DNA from: PALSA-243 sp049522755
GTDB lineage: Bacteria; Acidobacteriota; Terriglobia; Bryobacterales; Bryobacteraceae
Direction of reading: 5' to 3'
DNA length: 64,000 bases
Assembly: GCA_049522755.1 (NCBI GenBank)
Contig: JBEKNN010000004.1
Span: 1-64,000 of the forward strand
Made by a program: the position numbers and the translations under genes. This document shows positions 1-9,095 of the stretch, piece after piece. The notes below the pieces were generated by a model, which saw only the letters and a program-made list of their open reading frames with translations, searched no databases and had not been told where the DNA came from. Each line of letters opens with the position of its first letter. The stretch's first letter is position 1.

Positions 1-105
1 TACCGTTGACGCCGGAACTGCAGTCTCAGTTGGCGGTGCAATCGATCGCGGAAGACGTGCGCGGCGCCGTGTGGGCTTCTTTCATACCGTATGGATTGGC
101 CAAAA
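1..105 (+). other. Out-of-frame 5' continuation of the propeller histidine kinase
   Basis: Frame 3 is open from the window edge and encodes propeller-like sequence ending ...SIAEDVRGAVWASFIPYGLAK. The kinase frame resumes right after it with WEGGHW. Removing one A from the AAAA run at 102-105 joins the two frames smoothly into LAKWEGGHW. I infer one gene that begins outside the window and carries a one-base frameshift here, either a real mutation or a sequencing error. Confidence 0.65.
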
Positions 106-1869
106 TGGGAAGGTGGGCATTGGACCAGGAATGGAGGACTGACCGGTTTGCCGGAGGCGTGGGTTGTGATCCTGAACCCCGGCCCCGACGGTAAACTTTG
201 GGCTGGCTACCTGAACGGGGAAGTAGCCGTCATCGATGGAAGTTCCGTGCGAAAGTTTTCGGTAAAAGATGGCCTGAATATTGGGCCCGTGGCGGCCATC
301 TTGAGCGGCCGATCGGATTGCTGGCTTGCGGGTGTAAATGGGTTGGTACGTTTCGACGGCCAGCGCTTCCACAAACTGTCGGAGGCGAACAACAGGCCAT
401 TTTCAGGAATCACAGGAATTGCCGAAGCGAGAAACGGCGATCTTTGGCTCAACGCATGGGATGGGGTACGGCGTGTCGCGGCGGCCGAACTGCGGGAAGC
501 GGAGAAGAATCCGGCATACGCGGTTCATTCCGACCTCTACGACCTCACGAATGGCTTGCCGAGTGTTCCACAACGCATTCGGCCCTTTCCGACCGCGGTT
601 TCGGCCCCCGATGGCCGCATTTGGTTTGGTTTGCGGGCGGGCGCTGTATCAGTCGATCCGGAGGATCCCAGTCTCAACTCTCCCGTCCCTCCCGTTTCTA
701 TCGTGCGCGCAATTGCGGATGGAAAAACCTTTAACGCTGCCACGAATGCCAAGCTCGCCGCGCGAACAAAAAACCTGGAAATCGATTACACCGCTGTGAG
801 TCTGAATCGCTCGAGTCGAGTGCGCTTTCGATACAAATTGGAAGACATCGATGCAGGCTGGCGGGATGCCGGTTCGCGCCGGCAAGCCTTTTATAATAAT
901 CTGCCCCCAGGTAAGTATCGGTTTGTGGTAAGCGCCTCCAACGGGGACAACTTATGGAATGAAGCGGGCGCCGCCATGTACATGGAAGTTCCGGCCGCGT
1001 TCAACCAGACCACCTGGTTTCGTTCACTCTGCGTGCTGGCGGCAATGCTGGGTCTTTGGGGCATCTTGCGATTACGCATTAGACGGACCGTTGCAAAGGT
1101 GCAGGCGCAGTTCCGGGAGCGAATGCTCGAACGAGAACGCATTGCAGGCGACCTGCACGATACATTGCTGCAAGGCTATCTGAGCGCTTCGCTCCAGGTA
1201 CACGCCGCTTTCGGCCGGTTAGCGGAGGATTCGCCGGCCAAGCAGCCGTTGAGAAGAGCCCTGGAGCTCATTGGAAAAGCGAGTGAGGAAAGCCGGGTCG
1301 CCCTGCGAGGAATTCGTTCCTCGCAACTCGGGGACTTGGAACTCGGGCAGGCTTTGTCTCGCGTTCCTCAGGAACTTGCCGCTTCCGCGGATGTTGGATT
1401 CCGGGTGCGCGTGGAAAGTCGCCCGCGATGTTTGCGGCCGGTTCTCCTGGACGATGTCTACCGAATCGGACGCGAAGCCATAATGAATGCGTTTCAGCAC
1501 GCGGGAGCAACCAACATCGAAGTCGAGGTAGAGTACGCCGCAAATCGGCTTCGTATGCTGGTTCAGGACAACGGGTGCGGCATCGATGCCCAGCTATTGC
1601 AGTCGGGAAAAGCGGGGCACTGGGGGCTGAAGGGAATACGGGAACGGGCCGAACGAATTGGCGCCAAGCTGAATCTTCTCAGTAATCCAGGAGCGGGAAC
1701 CCAGGTGGTACTGACGGTTGCCGCCGAACTTGCTTTCCAGCCCGAAGATGTTGGCAAAAGACGAGGATGGGTTCATAGACTTTTTCGCCCAGACTCAGGT
1801 CATTCCGAACCACCTGAAAGGGAGGACCGAGATGAACGAGCTAGTCCGCATCAGAATATTGAGCGTTGA
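91..1869 (+). CDS. Two-component sensor histidine kinase, propeller/Y_Y_Y type (5' part frameshifted or outside window)
   Basis: Membrane sensor kinase of the two-component-propeller class. Visible are ligand-binding propeller blades (residues about 10-200), a Y_Y_Y domain (about 225-295), one membrane helix (about 310-327), a HisKA_3 dimerisation domain with H-box IAGDLHDTLLQG (His near residue 355), and a HATPase domain with N-box-like EAIMNAFQHAG and DNGCGID. The ATG at 91 is only the first in-frame start. Family members have many more propeller blades, and coding sequence continues upstream in another frame, so this is the 3' part of a longer gene. It overlaps the next gene, a NarL-type regulator, by 38 bases; the pair is almost certainly a cognate system. 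Confidence 0.85.
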   Translation: MDWPKWEGGHWTRNGGLTGLPEAWVVILNPGPDGKLWAGYLNGEVAVIDGSSVRKFSVKDGLNIGPVAAILSGRSDCWLAGVNGLVRFDGQRFHKLSEANNRPFSGITGIAEARNGDLWLNAWDGVRRVAAAELREAEKNPAYAVHSDLYDLTNGLPSVPQRIRPFPTAVSAPDGRIWFGLRAGAVSVDPEDPSLNSPVPPVSIVRAIADGKTFNAATNAKLAARTKNLEIDYTAVSLNRSSRVRFRYKLEDIDAGWRDAGSRRQAFYNNLPPGKYRFVVSASNGDNLWNEAGAAMYMEVPAAFNQTTWFRSLCVLAAMLGLWGILRLRIRRTVAKVQAQFRERMLERERIAGDLHDTLLQGYLSASLQVHAAFGRLAEDSPAKQPLRRALELIGKASEESRVALRGIRSSQLGDLELGQALSRVPQELAASADVGFRVRVESRPRCLRPVLLDDVYRIGREAIMNAFQHAGATNIEVEVEYAANRLRMLVQDNGCGIDAQLLQSGKAGHWGLKGIRERAERIGAKLNLLSNPGAGTQVVLTVAAELAFQPEDVGKRRGWVHRLFRPDSGHSEPPEREDRDERASPHQNIER

Positions 1870-2461
1870 CGATCACGCGCTTGTGCGTGAGGGCATCGCC
1901 ACAGTCATCAACGATCAGCCGGACATGCAAGTGGTAGCGGATGCAGCCACCGGGGGCCAAGCGATTTCCCAATTCCGGCAATGCCAGCCGGACGTGACGC
2001 TGCTCGACCTGAGACTTCCCGATATGAGTGGCATAGAGGCGCTAACTGCTATACGGAGCGAATTCCCGGAAGCTCGGATCGTCATGTTGACAACGTTCGA
2101 CGGGGATGTAGAAGTTCAGCGCGCGCTGGAAGCGGGCGCGCGCGGCTATCTGCTCAAAAGCATGACTCCGGAAAGCATGTTCCAGGTCATTCGGCAGGTT
2201 CACAAGGGGAAAAAGTACGTTTCGCCGGAAATTGCCGTGAATCTTGCGGATCATCTATCCGACGAGCGGCTGACTCCGCGCGAGCTAGACGTACTGGCGC
2301 AAATTGCCGAAGGGAATCGCAACTGTGATATTGCCGCCAAGCTGTTTGTCACGGAGGGAACCGTGAAAATGCACGTCAAGAACATCATGCAGAAGCTTAG
2401 AGCCACCGACCGGACTCACGCAGTCACAATCGCCGTCCGGCGCGGCATCATTCGGCTCTGA
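1832..2461 (+). CDS. NarL/FixJ-family response regulator
   Basis: DNA-binding response regulator of 209 residues. The receiver domain (about 1-125) has the acidic pair in ILSVDDHALV, the phosphoacceptor Asp in DVTLLDLRLPD, and the Thr and Lys positions MLTTFD and LLKSMTP. The C-terminal LuxR-type helix-turn-helix (about 145-209) reads LTPRELDVLAQIAEG...VTEGTVKMHVKNIMQKL. ATG 1832 is chosen over an upstream ATG at 1718 because a strong ribosome site (AAAGGGAGG, 1817-1825) precedes it and the receiver fold begins at once. It is translated from within the end of the sensor kinase gene, so the two are co-expressed. Confidence 0.92.
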   Translation: MNELVRIRILSVDDHALVREGIATVINDQPDMQVVADAATGGQAISQFRQCQPDVTLLDLRLPDMSGIEALTAIRSEFPEARIVMLTTFDGDVEVQRALEAGARGYLLKSMTPESMFQVIRQVHKGKKYVSPEIAVNLADHLSDERLTPRELDVLAQIAEGNRNCDIAAKLFVTEGTVKMHVKNIMQKLRATDRTHAVTIAVRRGIIRL

Positions 2462-2601
2462 AGACTCTGCTCCTACCGAGAAAGTGGTACCAGAGAATCT
2501 CTCTTTCGTGAGTATCGAGCATGCGTGGCAAGCGGGTATCCTGACAGGGCCGTGCACCTGTAAGGTCAACACAGCAGACAAGGAGATCCTGGCTGCGACG
2601 G

Positions 2602-3003
2602 TTGTTTTCTGCCTATCCGGGAGGCCTGGCTGGCATTGGCTTGGTGCTGCTGAGGTCGGTTATCGGCTTCACGGCGGCGTGGCAGGGGATACTATGGTTG
2701 GCAACCAGGGACGCGGCGACTACAGTTCGTATTGTCGGGGGCCTCGCGGTTCTTACTGGCATTTTGCTGGTAACAGGATTTCGAACCCGCCTCGCTAGCT
2801 TGTTAATCGCGTTAGGAATCGCATTCATCTCGCTAGGCGCCTTTCCGCTGCCAACGCGGGGTCTCTTTGACGGGTTGTTGCCCACTCTATTCGCAGAAAC
2901 CATGAGCACGGCTGTAGTATTCCTTGGCCCCGGGGCATTCTCTGTCGACGCCTATCTATACGGACGCAAGGAAATTATCATTCCGTATCGTTCCCGTGAA
3001 TAA
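2602..3003 (+). CDS. DoxX-like small membrane protein
   Basis: About 133 residues with four hydrophobic segments (roughly 8-30, 42-60, 63-82 and 88-110) and the C-terminal pattern VDAYLYGRKEIIIP seen in DoxX-like proteins; the physiological role is unknown. No ATG is available. The annotated start is TTG 2602, but a good ribosome site (AAGGAGA, 2580-2586) lies about 6 bases before an in-frame CTG at 2593, so translation may begin there. It follows the two-component pair on the same strand after about 130 bases, so co-regulation is possible but not shown. Confidence 0.7.
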   Translation: MFSAYPGGLAGIGLVLLRSVIGFTAAWQGILWLATRDAATTVRIVGGLAVLTGILLVTGFRTRLASLLIALGIAFISLGAFPLPTRGLFDGLLPTLFAETMSTAVVFLGPGAFSVDAYLYGRKEIIIPYRSRE

Positions 3004-3173
3004 CTGATCGACTGCGGGAGAATGGCGGACTGTCCCGTGCCTGGTGGGAAAGTGAACGCGCGGACCACTATTCACTATCGAGATAGAGTGGTCTCGGCTG
3101 CAAGGGATATCGCAGAAAAACGCACCAATGGGGAATTTCGCGTGTTCCAATCACTGCTCTCGCCGGCACAGAG
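3004..3173. other. Intergenic stretch, nothing recognised
   Basis: The gap between the DoxX-like gene and the minus-strand small open frame. No gene, hairpin terminator or repeat could be identified by eye. Confidence 0.4.
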
Positions 3174-3457
3174 TTATTGCCGGGGAGGTTGCGGAGGGAT
3201 GCCGAGCTCGACGGCGAGGAGGCGCTCTTCCACCAAGCCCAGCCGGGCGACGGTTTCGGCGTGAGCTCTATCGATCGCATCGAAGCGGTTAGAATACTCA
3301 AAGGAAACTCGTTCCAGGGCGCTCTGCCACTCGGTCGGCATTTCGCCCGCGGCGTCCCGAAACGACGGGATGGATGCGTCAGCGTGAGCTTTGCCGGATT
3401 CCTCGACCGCCCGGGTGGGCGCTTCGGTATGAGCCGAGTTGTCTCCATCATAAATCC
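3174..3457 (-). CDS. Short charged open frame directly downstream of lhgO, without an obvious start (possible gene remnant)
   Basis: Immediately after the lhgO stop, one minus-strand frame reads as a plausible helical protein with coding-type third-position GC, for example MPTEWQSALERVSFEYSNRF and ETVARLGLVEERLLAVELG, ending at TAA 3174-3176. No ATG, GTG, TTG or CTG opens the full frame; the first ATG is at 3341, giving 55 residues. Either translation starts at 3341, a rare start such as ATT is used by coupling from lhgO, or this is the 3' end of a broken gene. The overlapping 130-residue ATG-initiated frame (3460-3068) has poorer composition and is rejected. No family is recognised. Confidence 0.45.
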
Positions 3458-3460
3458 CAT

Positions 3461-4654
3461 TTACAATTCCACCATTGCCGCAATCTCCGCTCCAATCGCC
3501 AGCGACGCCGTGGCCGCGGGGCTCGGCGCATTCAGCACATGGAGCGCATTAGGGCGCGCGATCAATCGGAAATCCTGCTCCAACTCCCCACCCGGCGTTA
3601 TAGCTTGCGCGCGCACGCCGGAGCCGCCGGTCTCAAGGTCGTCCGGCTGAATCTCCGGCACCAGCCGCTGCAGCGAGCGACAAAACAAATTGCGACTGAA
3701 ACTGCGCCGCAATTCGTACCAGCACATCGAGGGATAGCGCCGCAAGAAGCGCCAGAGACCGCCATAGCTTAATGCGTCGAAGAGGTCGCGCGCGTTGAAA
3801 TCGGTCTTGCGGTAACCTTCGCGCGAAAGCGCCAACACCGCATTCGGGCCGGCCTCGATGCCGCCGTGAATCAGGCGCGTGAAGTGCACGCCCAGAAACG
3901 GAAATCGCGGATCGGGAACCGGGTAGATCAGATTCCGCACCAGATCCTGACGGCCGCGCTTGATCTTGTAATACTCGCCGCGAAAGGGCACGATGCGCAT
4001 GTCGCGACTCTCGCCAGCCAGCTCCGCCACGCGGTCGCAGTGCAGGCCGGCGCAATTCACCAGGAAATCCGCCTCGAAATCGCCTGCCGGAGTTAGCGCC
4101 AGCCACGCGCCTGCGCGCTGATCGAGGCGCTCCACGCGCGCCCGGGTAACCACCGCGGCGCCGCGCTCCGTCAGTTTTCGAACCAGCGCTGCGCAAACTT
4201 CGGCGTAATCGACAATGCCTTCCTGCGGTACGCGCAGCGCCGCCACTCCGCCGGCGTGCGGCTCGATCTCGCGCATCTGGTCGCGGTCAAGCCAGCGCAG
4301 ACCTTCCAATCCGTTGGCGGCGCCGCGTTCCTGCAAGGCCCGCAGGCGTTCCACTTCGCTCTCGTCCGCGGCCACCACCAGCTTGCCGCAGATCTCGTGC
4401 GGGATGGCGTTTTCCTGGCAGAATGCCACCATCTGCCGGATGCCTTCCACCGCCAGCCGCGCCTTTACCGAGCCGGGTTTGTAGTAAAGACCGCAGTGCA
4501 GAACGCCGCTGTTATGGCCGGTCTGGTGACGGCCCACTGCGTCTTCCTTTTCGAGCACAGTGACGCGCGCCCCGGGGAAGCGCTCGGTGAGCCGATAGGC
4601 CGTGGCTAGCCCGACAATGCCGCCGCCGACGATGACGATTCTGCTATTCCGCAT
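3461..4654 (-). CDS. lhgO: L-2-hydroxyglutarate oxidase
   Basis: FAD-dependent oxidase of the DAO fold that oxidises L-2-hydroxyglutarate to 2-oxoglutarate, usually feeding electrons to the membrane quinone pool. At 397 residues it has family length. Near the N-terminus are the dinucleotide-binding motif VIVGGGIVGLATAYRL and EKEDAVGRHQTGHNSGVLHCG, typical of LhgO. The C-terminal GGSGVRAQAI and FRLIARPNALHVLNAPSPAATASLAIG are also family-typical. It lies downstream of a Gfo/Idh/MocA oxidoreductase on the same strand; the gap between them holds a palindromic repeat, so joint transcription is possible but not certain. Confidence 0.9.
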   Translation of the reverse strand: MRNSRIVIVGGGIVGLATAYRLTERFPGARVTVLEKEDAVGRHQTGHNSGVLHCGLYYKPGSVKARLAVEGIRQMVAFCQENAIPHEICGKLVVAADESEVERLRALQERGAANGLEGLRWLDRDQMREIEPHAGGVAALRVPQEGIVDYAEVCAALVRKLTERGAAVVTRARVERLDQRAGAWLALTPAGDFEADFLVNCAGLHCDRVAELAGESRDMRIVPFRGEYYKIKRGRQDLVRNLIYPVPDPRFPFLGVHFTRLIHGGIEAGPNAVLALSREGYRKTDFNARDLFDALSYGGLWRFLRRYPSMCWYELRRSFSRNLFCRSLQRLVPEIQPDDLETGGSGVRAQAITPGGELEQDFRLIARPNALHVLNAPSPAATASLAIGAEIAAMVEL

Positions 4655-4676
4655 AATCCGGGCTCCGAGTCAAACG

Positions 4677-4724
4677 GCGCGTTCACACGAGTGTGAACGC
4701 TGCGCGCACGAGTGCGCACGCCAC
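4677..4724. repeat. REP-like palindromic element, copy 1
   Basis: Two adjacent hairpins. GCGTTCACAC and GTGTGAACGC (4679-4688 and 4691-4700) form a perfect 10-bp stem; GCGCAC and GTGCGC (4704-4709 and 4712-4717) form a 6-bp stem. The unit ends in CGCCAC. A near-identical unit lies at 7228-7276. It occupies the gap between two minus-strand genes, as expected of a repetitive extragenic palindrome, and could act as an attenuator or mRNA-stabilising hairpin. Confidence 0.75.
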
Positions 4725-4732
4725 AGGCTGTG

Positions 4733-5881
<1,149 letters not shown>

Positions 5882-5954
5882 GTTGGTCTAGCCTACCGCA
5901 AAAGTTGTTGCCGCCAAAATTCGTGGTTTGATAGGTTAGTCTGATAAGTTAACC

Positions 5955-6230
5955 ATGGTTGTTCGGATCCGGTTTGGCAAGCGCTCCGTTGTCAGTCAGA
6001 ATCGGCGCGCCGCGCTGGCGCTGGCTGCGCTGCTCGATCCGGCGGCGGTCATGGCGCTGGCGCTGGGGCTTTGGGGCATTGCCGCGGAGTTGAGATGGGT
6101 GGGTACTTTCGCTATTCCCTCGGGCTTGTTTTCGCACTGGGAGACGTGGATGGCCGCGGCCGCGGGACTGGAGTTTTGCGCGGTGGCGCTGAACCGGTAC
6201 GGCAAGAATGGCGGCGCCGCGGCCGTTTGA
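5955..6230 (+). CDS. Small hydrophobic membrane protein upstream of rhomboid
   Basis: A 91-residue frame with two predicted membrane segments: about 20-45 (rich in Ala/Leu, ...LDPAAVMALALGLWGIAAEL) and about 65-82 (WMAAAAGLEFCAVALNRYG). It ends 23 bases before the rhomboid gene on the same strand, which suggests co-transcription. No domain is recognised. The ATG at 5955 has no clear ribosome site; a start a little further in is possible. The coding call rests on composition and context. Confidence 0.6.
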   Translation: MVVRIRFGKRSVVSQNRRAALALAALLDPAAVMALALGLWGIAAELRWVGTFAIPSGLFSHWETWMAAAAGLEFCAVALNRYGKNGGAAAV

Positions 6231-6253
6231 TATCCTAAACTAAGAGACCCGTC

Positions 6254-6988
6254 ATGCGTTATTCCCGGTATTCGTACCGCCGCTCCACCTTTTTCGGGTA
6301 CTTCCCCACCGGCGTCAAGTGGCTGCTGATCAGCAATACCGCCGTCTTCATTCTCACCACGCTCTTCGGCCGCGCATTTCAGGACGATATCGCCCTGCTG
6401 GCGCTGGCGCCGGTGTTGGTGGTTTACCACTTCTGCTTTTTCCAGCTTTTCACCTACATGTTCCTGCATGCAGGCATCACCCACCTGCTGTTCAACATGC
6501 TTACGCTGTGGATGTTTGGCGTCCAGCTGGAACGCGATTGGGGCACCCGGCGCTTCCTGAAATACTACTTCATCTGCGGCATCGGCGCGGGGTTGTGCGA
6601 TGTGGCGCTCAACGCCGCCATCGGGAACTGGAACACGCGCACCATTGGAGCATCCGGCGCGATCTTCGGATTGCTGCTGGCGTTCGGCGTTCTCTATCCC
6701 AACCAGACGGTCCTGATGAATTTCCTGTTCCCCATCAAGGCCAAGTACCTGGTGATGATTTACGGCGCCATCGAACTGATTCTCGCCTTCAGCGTGAATA
6801 ACGGCGTCAGCAACATCGCGCACCTGGGCGGGATGGCGTTTGGCTACGTTTACCTCAAGGGCCGCATGCCGCGCCTGCGCACGCCCGACTGGCGCACCGC
6901 CTACCGGCAATGGAAACTGCAGCGGGCCAAGAAAAAGTTTCAGGTCTATATGCGAAAGCACAATGACCGCGGGCCTTGGGTGAATTAG
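6254..6988 (+). CDS. Rhomboid-family intramembrane serine protease
   Basis: Six-helix intramembrane protease of 244 residues. It has the catalytic Ser134 in GASGAIFG, the catalytic His190 in NIAHLGGMAFG, and the oxyanion/structural motif HAGITHLLFNM (about 72-82). N-terminal sequence is short and basic. A C-terminal tail rich in Lys and Arg (about 215-244) is predicted cytoplasmic. Substrates are unknown; bacterial rhomboids cleave membrane proteins near helix-destabilising residues. It probably forms an operon with the small membrane protein just upstream. Confidence 0.93.
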   Translation: MRYSRYSYRRSTFFGYFPTGVKWLLISNTAVFILTTLFGRAFQDDIALLALAPVLVVYHFCFFQLFTYMFLHAGITHLLFNMLTLWMFGVQLERDWGTRRFLKYYFICGIGAGLCDVALNAAIGNWNTRTIGASGAIFGLLLAFGVLYPNQTVLMNFLFPIKAKYLVMIYGAIELILAFSVNNGVSNIAHLGGMAFGYVYLKGRMPRLRTPDWRTAYRQWKLQRAKKKFQVYMRKHNDRGPWVN

Positions 6989-7024
6989 CGGCGCGTTTTC
7001 CGCACGCAAAAAACTCGGCGCCAC

Positions 7025-7394
7025 CTCCGCCTCTCGATCTCTGTTTCCTCCTTGCCACCATGGTCTCGATGAATTGCCCGTACTAAAACCGGCTCACCAG
7101 GATCTCAGAACTCTTCACAATTTTCTGTCGCGCAACCACGCAAGTTTCCCGCCTATATGAACGGCGACGACCGTCGCGCGGGTGCTCTCCGGAACTCACC
7201 GGGACCAATCTCGCAGGAGAAGCGCAGGCGCGTTCACACGATTGTGAACGCTGCACGCATGGAGTGCGTGCGCCACCATCTGGCTCAAGTTCCCTCGCTG
7301 GCGAGAGGCACTCCCTTTGAATAGCCGGCCATCCAGGCAACCCCGCCTCCGCCCAACGCGTCTGTTTGGTATAGTTACTCTCAGAAGTACACCT
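7025..7394. other. Intergenic region with a REP-like element
   Basis: The 370-base gap between the rhomboid gene and the VWFA protein. No convincing gene was found on either strand; the minus-strand frames here have non-coding composition. It contains the palindromic unit at 7228-7276. Confidence 0.5.
7228..7276. repeat. REP-like palindromic element, copy 2
   Basis: Same architecture as the copy at 4677-4724. The first hairpin (GCGTTCACA 7230-7238 with TGTGAACGC 7243-7251) has a c/t mismatch at the tip, and the second (GCACGCA 7253-7259 with TGCGTGC 7265-7271) has compensating changes that lengthen the stem to 7 bp. It also ends in CGCCAC. Conservation of pairing despite base changes suggests the folded form matters. 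Confidence 0.75.
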
Positions 7395-8537
7395 ATGCGA
7401 CTATCCACTCGAAATGTATTGTGCATCTGCGGCCTGGCCGCGTTTGCAGGCCTCACTTTCGCCCAGGATCAGGGACCCATCCTCAACGGCCCCACCGTCG
7501 CCAAGAAGAAGTCGAGCGACTCCACCGACGGCACAACCACCACCGCGCCCGATGCGAATCCCCCTAAGATCCCCTCGGAGTTCAGCAAGAAGGACAAGCC
7601 GGACATGGCCGGTGCGCCCAACTTCAAAAGCCAGGTGGACATCGTCACGCTCGACGCCGCCGTGCTCGACAATAAAGGCCAGTTCATCCCCGGTATTCCG
7701 CCGCAGGCTTTCCGCGTGCTTGAGGATAACGTCCCGCAGAAGCTTCAGAAGGTGGATCTGGGTCAGGCGCCGTTGACCATCGCGCTGCTCATCGAATTCA
7801 GCGGCAAATTCCAGCGGTTGTACGGCCCCACCTGGTTTCAGACGCTGCAGCTTGCCTGGGGATTTGCCAGCACGCTCAAGCCAGACGATTACATGGCGGT
7901 GATCGCGTACGACATCAAGCCGGAGATTCTGTCCGATTTCACTACCAACCGGCAGCAGACGCAGGCCGCCCTGCACCAGCTCACGATTCCCGCATGGCAG
8001 GAGGCGAACCTCTTCGACGCGCTCACCGACACCGCCGATCGCATGTCCGGCATCGATGGCCGCAAGGCGATTCTGGTACTCACTTCGGGCATCGATACCT
8101 TCAGCAAGATCACTTTCGACAAGGCGCGCAAATCGCTGCAGGAATCCGGCGTGCCCGTCTACGCGATCAGCCTGATGCAGTTCCTGCGCACCATCAACGA
8201 GGCCCGCATGGGTCCGATTCAGAACATGGATTTTCTGCAAGCCGACAATGAGTTGCGCACGTTCTCCAAGGAGACTGGCGGCCGCGCGTTTTTCCCGCGC
8301 TTCGAAGGCGAAAACCCCGGCATCTTTCAGGATATCCAGCAGGCGCTGCGCAACGAATATGTGATTACTTATACGCCCAGCAACAAGGCGCACGATGGCA
8401 GCTTCCGGAAACTCAAGGTGGACCTGGTGAACCCTGCCACCAACGAGCCGATCGTTCTCAAAGACGAGAAGGGCAAGCCCATCAAATACTCCGTGATTAC
8501 CAAGCCGGGCTATAAGGCTCCGCGCGCCGTGGAATAA
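7395..8537 (+). CDS. VWFA-related acidobacterial-type secreted protein
   Basis: About 380 residues: signal peptide MRLSTRNVLCICGLAAFAGLTFAQ, a short Pro/Thr/Lys-rich linker, then a von Willebrand factor A-like domain of the type common in Acidobacteriota. Family hallmarks are the opening VDIVTLDAAVLDNKGQFI, FRVLEDNVPQKL, the IALLIEFSGKF strand in the metal-site position, the KAILVLTSGID strand, and the C-terminal YVITYTPSNKAHDGSFRKLKV. ATG 7395 is preferred to the upstream frame start at 7317 because it begins the signal peptide. The function is unknown. A related protein is encoded at 48668-49759. Confidence 0.85.
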   Translation: MRLSTRNVLCICGLAAFAGLTFAQDQGPILNGPTVAKKKSSDSTDGTTTTAPDANPPKIPSEFSKKDKPDMAGAPNFKSQVDIVTLDAAVLDNKGQFIPGIPPQAFRVLEDNVPQKLQKVDLGQAPLTIALLIEFSGKFQRLYGPTWFQTLQLAWGFASTLKPDDYMAVIAYDIKPEILSDFTTNRQQTQAALHQLTIPAWQEANLFDALTDTADRMSGIDGRKAILVLTSGIDTFSKITFDKARKSLQESGVPVYAISLMQFLRTINEARMGPIQNMDFLQADNELRTFSKETGGRAFFPRFEGENPGIFQDIQQALRNEYVITYTPSNKAHDGSFRKLKVDLVNPATNEPIVLKDEKGKPIKYSVITKPGYKAPRAVE

Positions 8538-8590
8538 CGGCGGTTGTCAAGAATTAAATTCCCAGCTTTTTGAGAACGATGCAAACGCGA

Positions 8591-8619
8591 TTGACAGGAA
8601 CGTTACGTTCCTGTTACTC
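8591..8619 (+). promoter_or_regulatory. Candidate promoter with an embedded palindromic operator
   Basis: A perfect -35 hexamer TTGACA (8591-8596) is followed 17 bases later by a weak -10-like TTACTC (8614-8619). The spacer contains a perfect inverted repeat AGGAACGT-t-ACGTTCCT (8596-8612). A dimeric regulator bound there would block RNA polymerase. The next start codon is at 8633. Inferred from sequence only. Confidence 0.45.
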
Positions 8620-8632
8620 TCGCATCCGCTCG

Positions 8633-9076
8633 ATGAAAAATCTGCCAGCCCCAATTCCTCATATCCTCCTCGTAGACGATAGCCGCGACGGACTACTGGT
8701 CCGGCGGGCGTTGCTGGAGGAACTCGGCTTCACTGTGGAGGTCGCCGAAAACGGCGAGAAGGGCTTTGCGCTTTTCCAGACATCCAACTTCGACGTGGTG
8801 GTCACCGATTACCGTATGCCGTTTATGAATGGCGTCGAAATGATCGCCCGCATCCGCCAGAGCGACCCCCACGCGCGCATCGTACTGCTCTCGGGATTCG
8901 TGGAGCCGCTGGGATTGACAGCGGAGAATACCGGGGCGGATTCGGTTATCGCCAAGAGCGCCAACGAACCCGGTCATCTGGCGCGCGCGGTCAAGCGCCT
9001 TGTCAACGCCGGCAAGCGCAAGCCGCCCTCCGTGCAAAAGGGCGGGCCGAAACGTTTTCGGGCTGCCGCCGGCTAA
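8633..9076 (+). CDS. Single-domain response regulator (CheY-like receiver)
   Basis: A 147-residue receiver protein: acidic pair in HILLVDDSRDG, phosphoacceptor Asp in FDVVVTDYRMPF, Ser in IVLLSGFVEP and Lys in SVIAKSANEP. No output domain follows; the C-terminal tail is basic (GKRKPPSVQKGGPKR), which might contact nucleic acid or a partner. ATG 8633 is chosen because it immediately precedes the first strand of the fold; an upstream in-frame ATG at 8570 would sit inside the promoter region. The family 3 glycosidase gene starts 20 bases downstream. Confidence 0.85.
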   Translation: MKNLPAPIPHILLVDDSRDGLLVRRALLEELGFTVEVAENGEKGFALFQTSNFDVVVTDYRMPFMNGVEMIARIRQSDPHARIVLLSGFVEPLGLTAENTGADSVIAKSANEPGHLARAVKRLVNAGKRKPPSVQKGGPKRFRAAAG

Positions 9077-9095
9077 ATCTGCCACACTGGGAGCA

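Noticed and set aside
3068..3460. 130-residue frame with a good ATG directly after lhgO
   Set aside because: Ser/Arg/Pro-rich with poor codon pattern; a different frame of the same DNA has better coding character.
5930..5951. Direct repeat GATAGGTTA / GATAAGTTA in the divergent gap before the rhomboid operon
   Set aside because: Only two imperfect 9-bp units and no promoter elements that position it; chance is likely.
5996..7024. 342-residue minus-strand frame opposite the rhomboid gene
   Set aside because: It is antisense to a well-supported rhomboid protease with intact catalytic motifs, and its composition is that of a shadow frame in GC-rich DNA.
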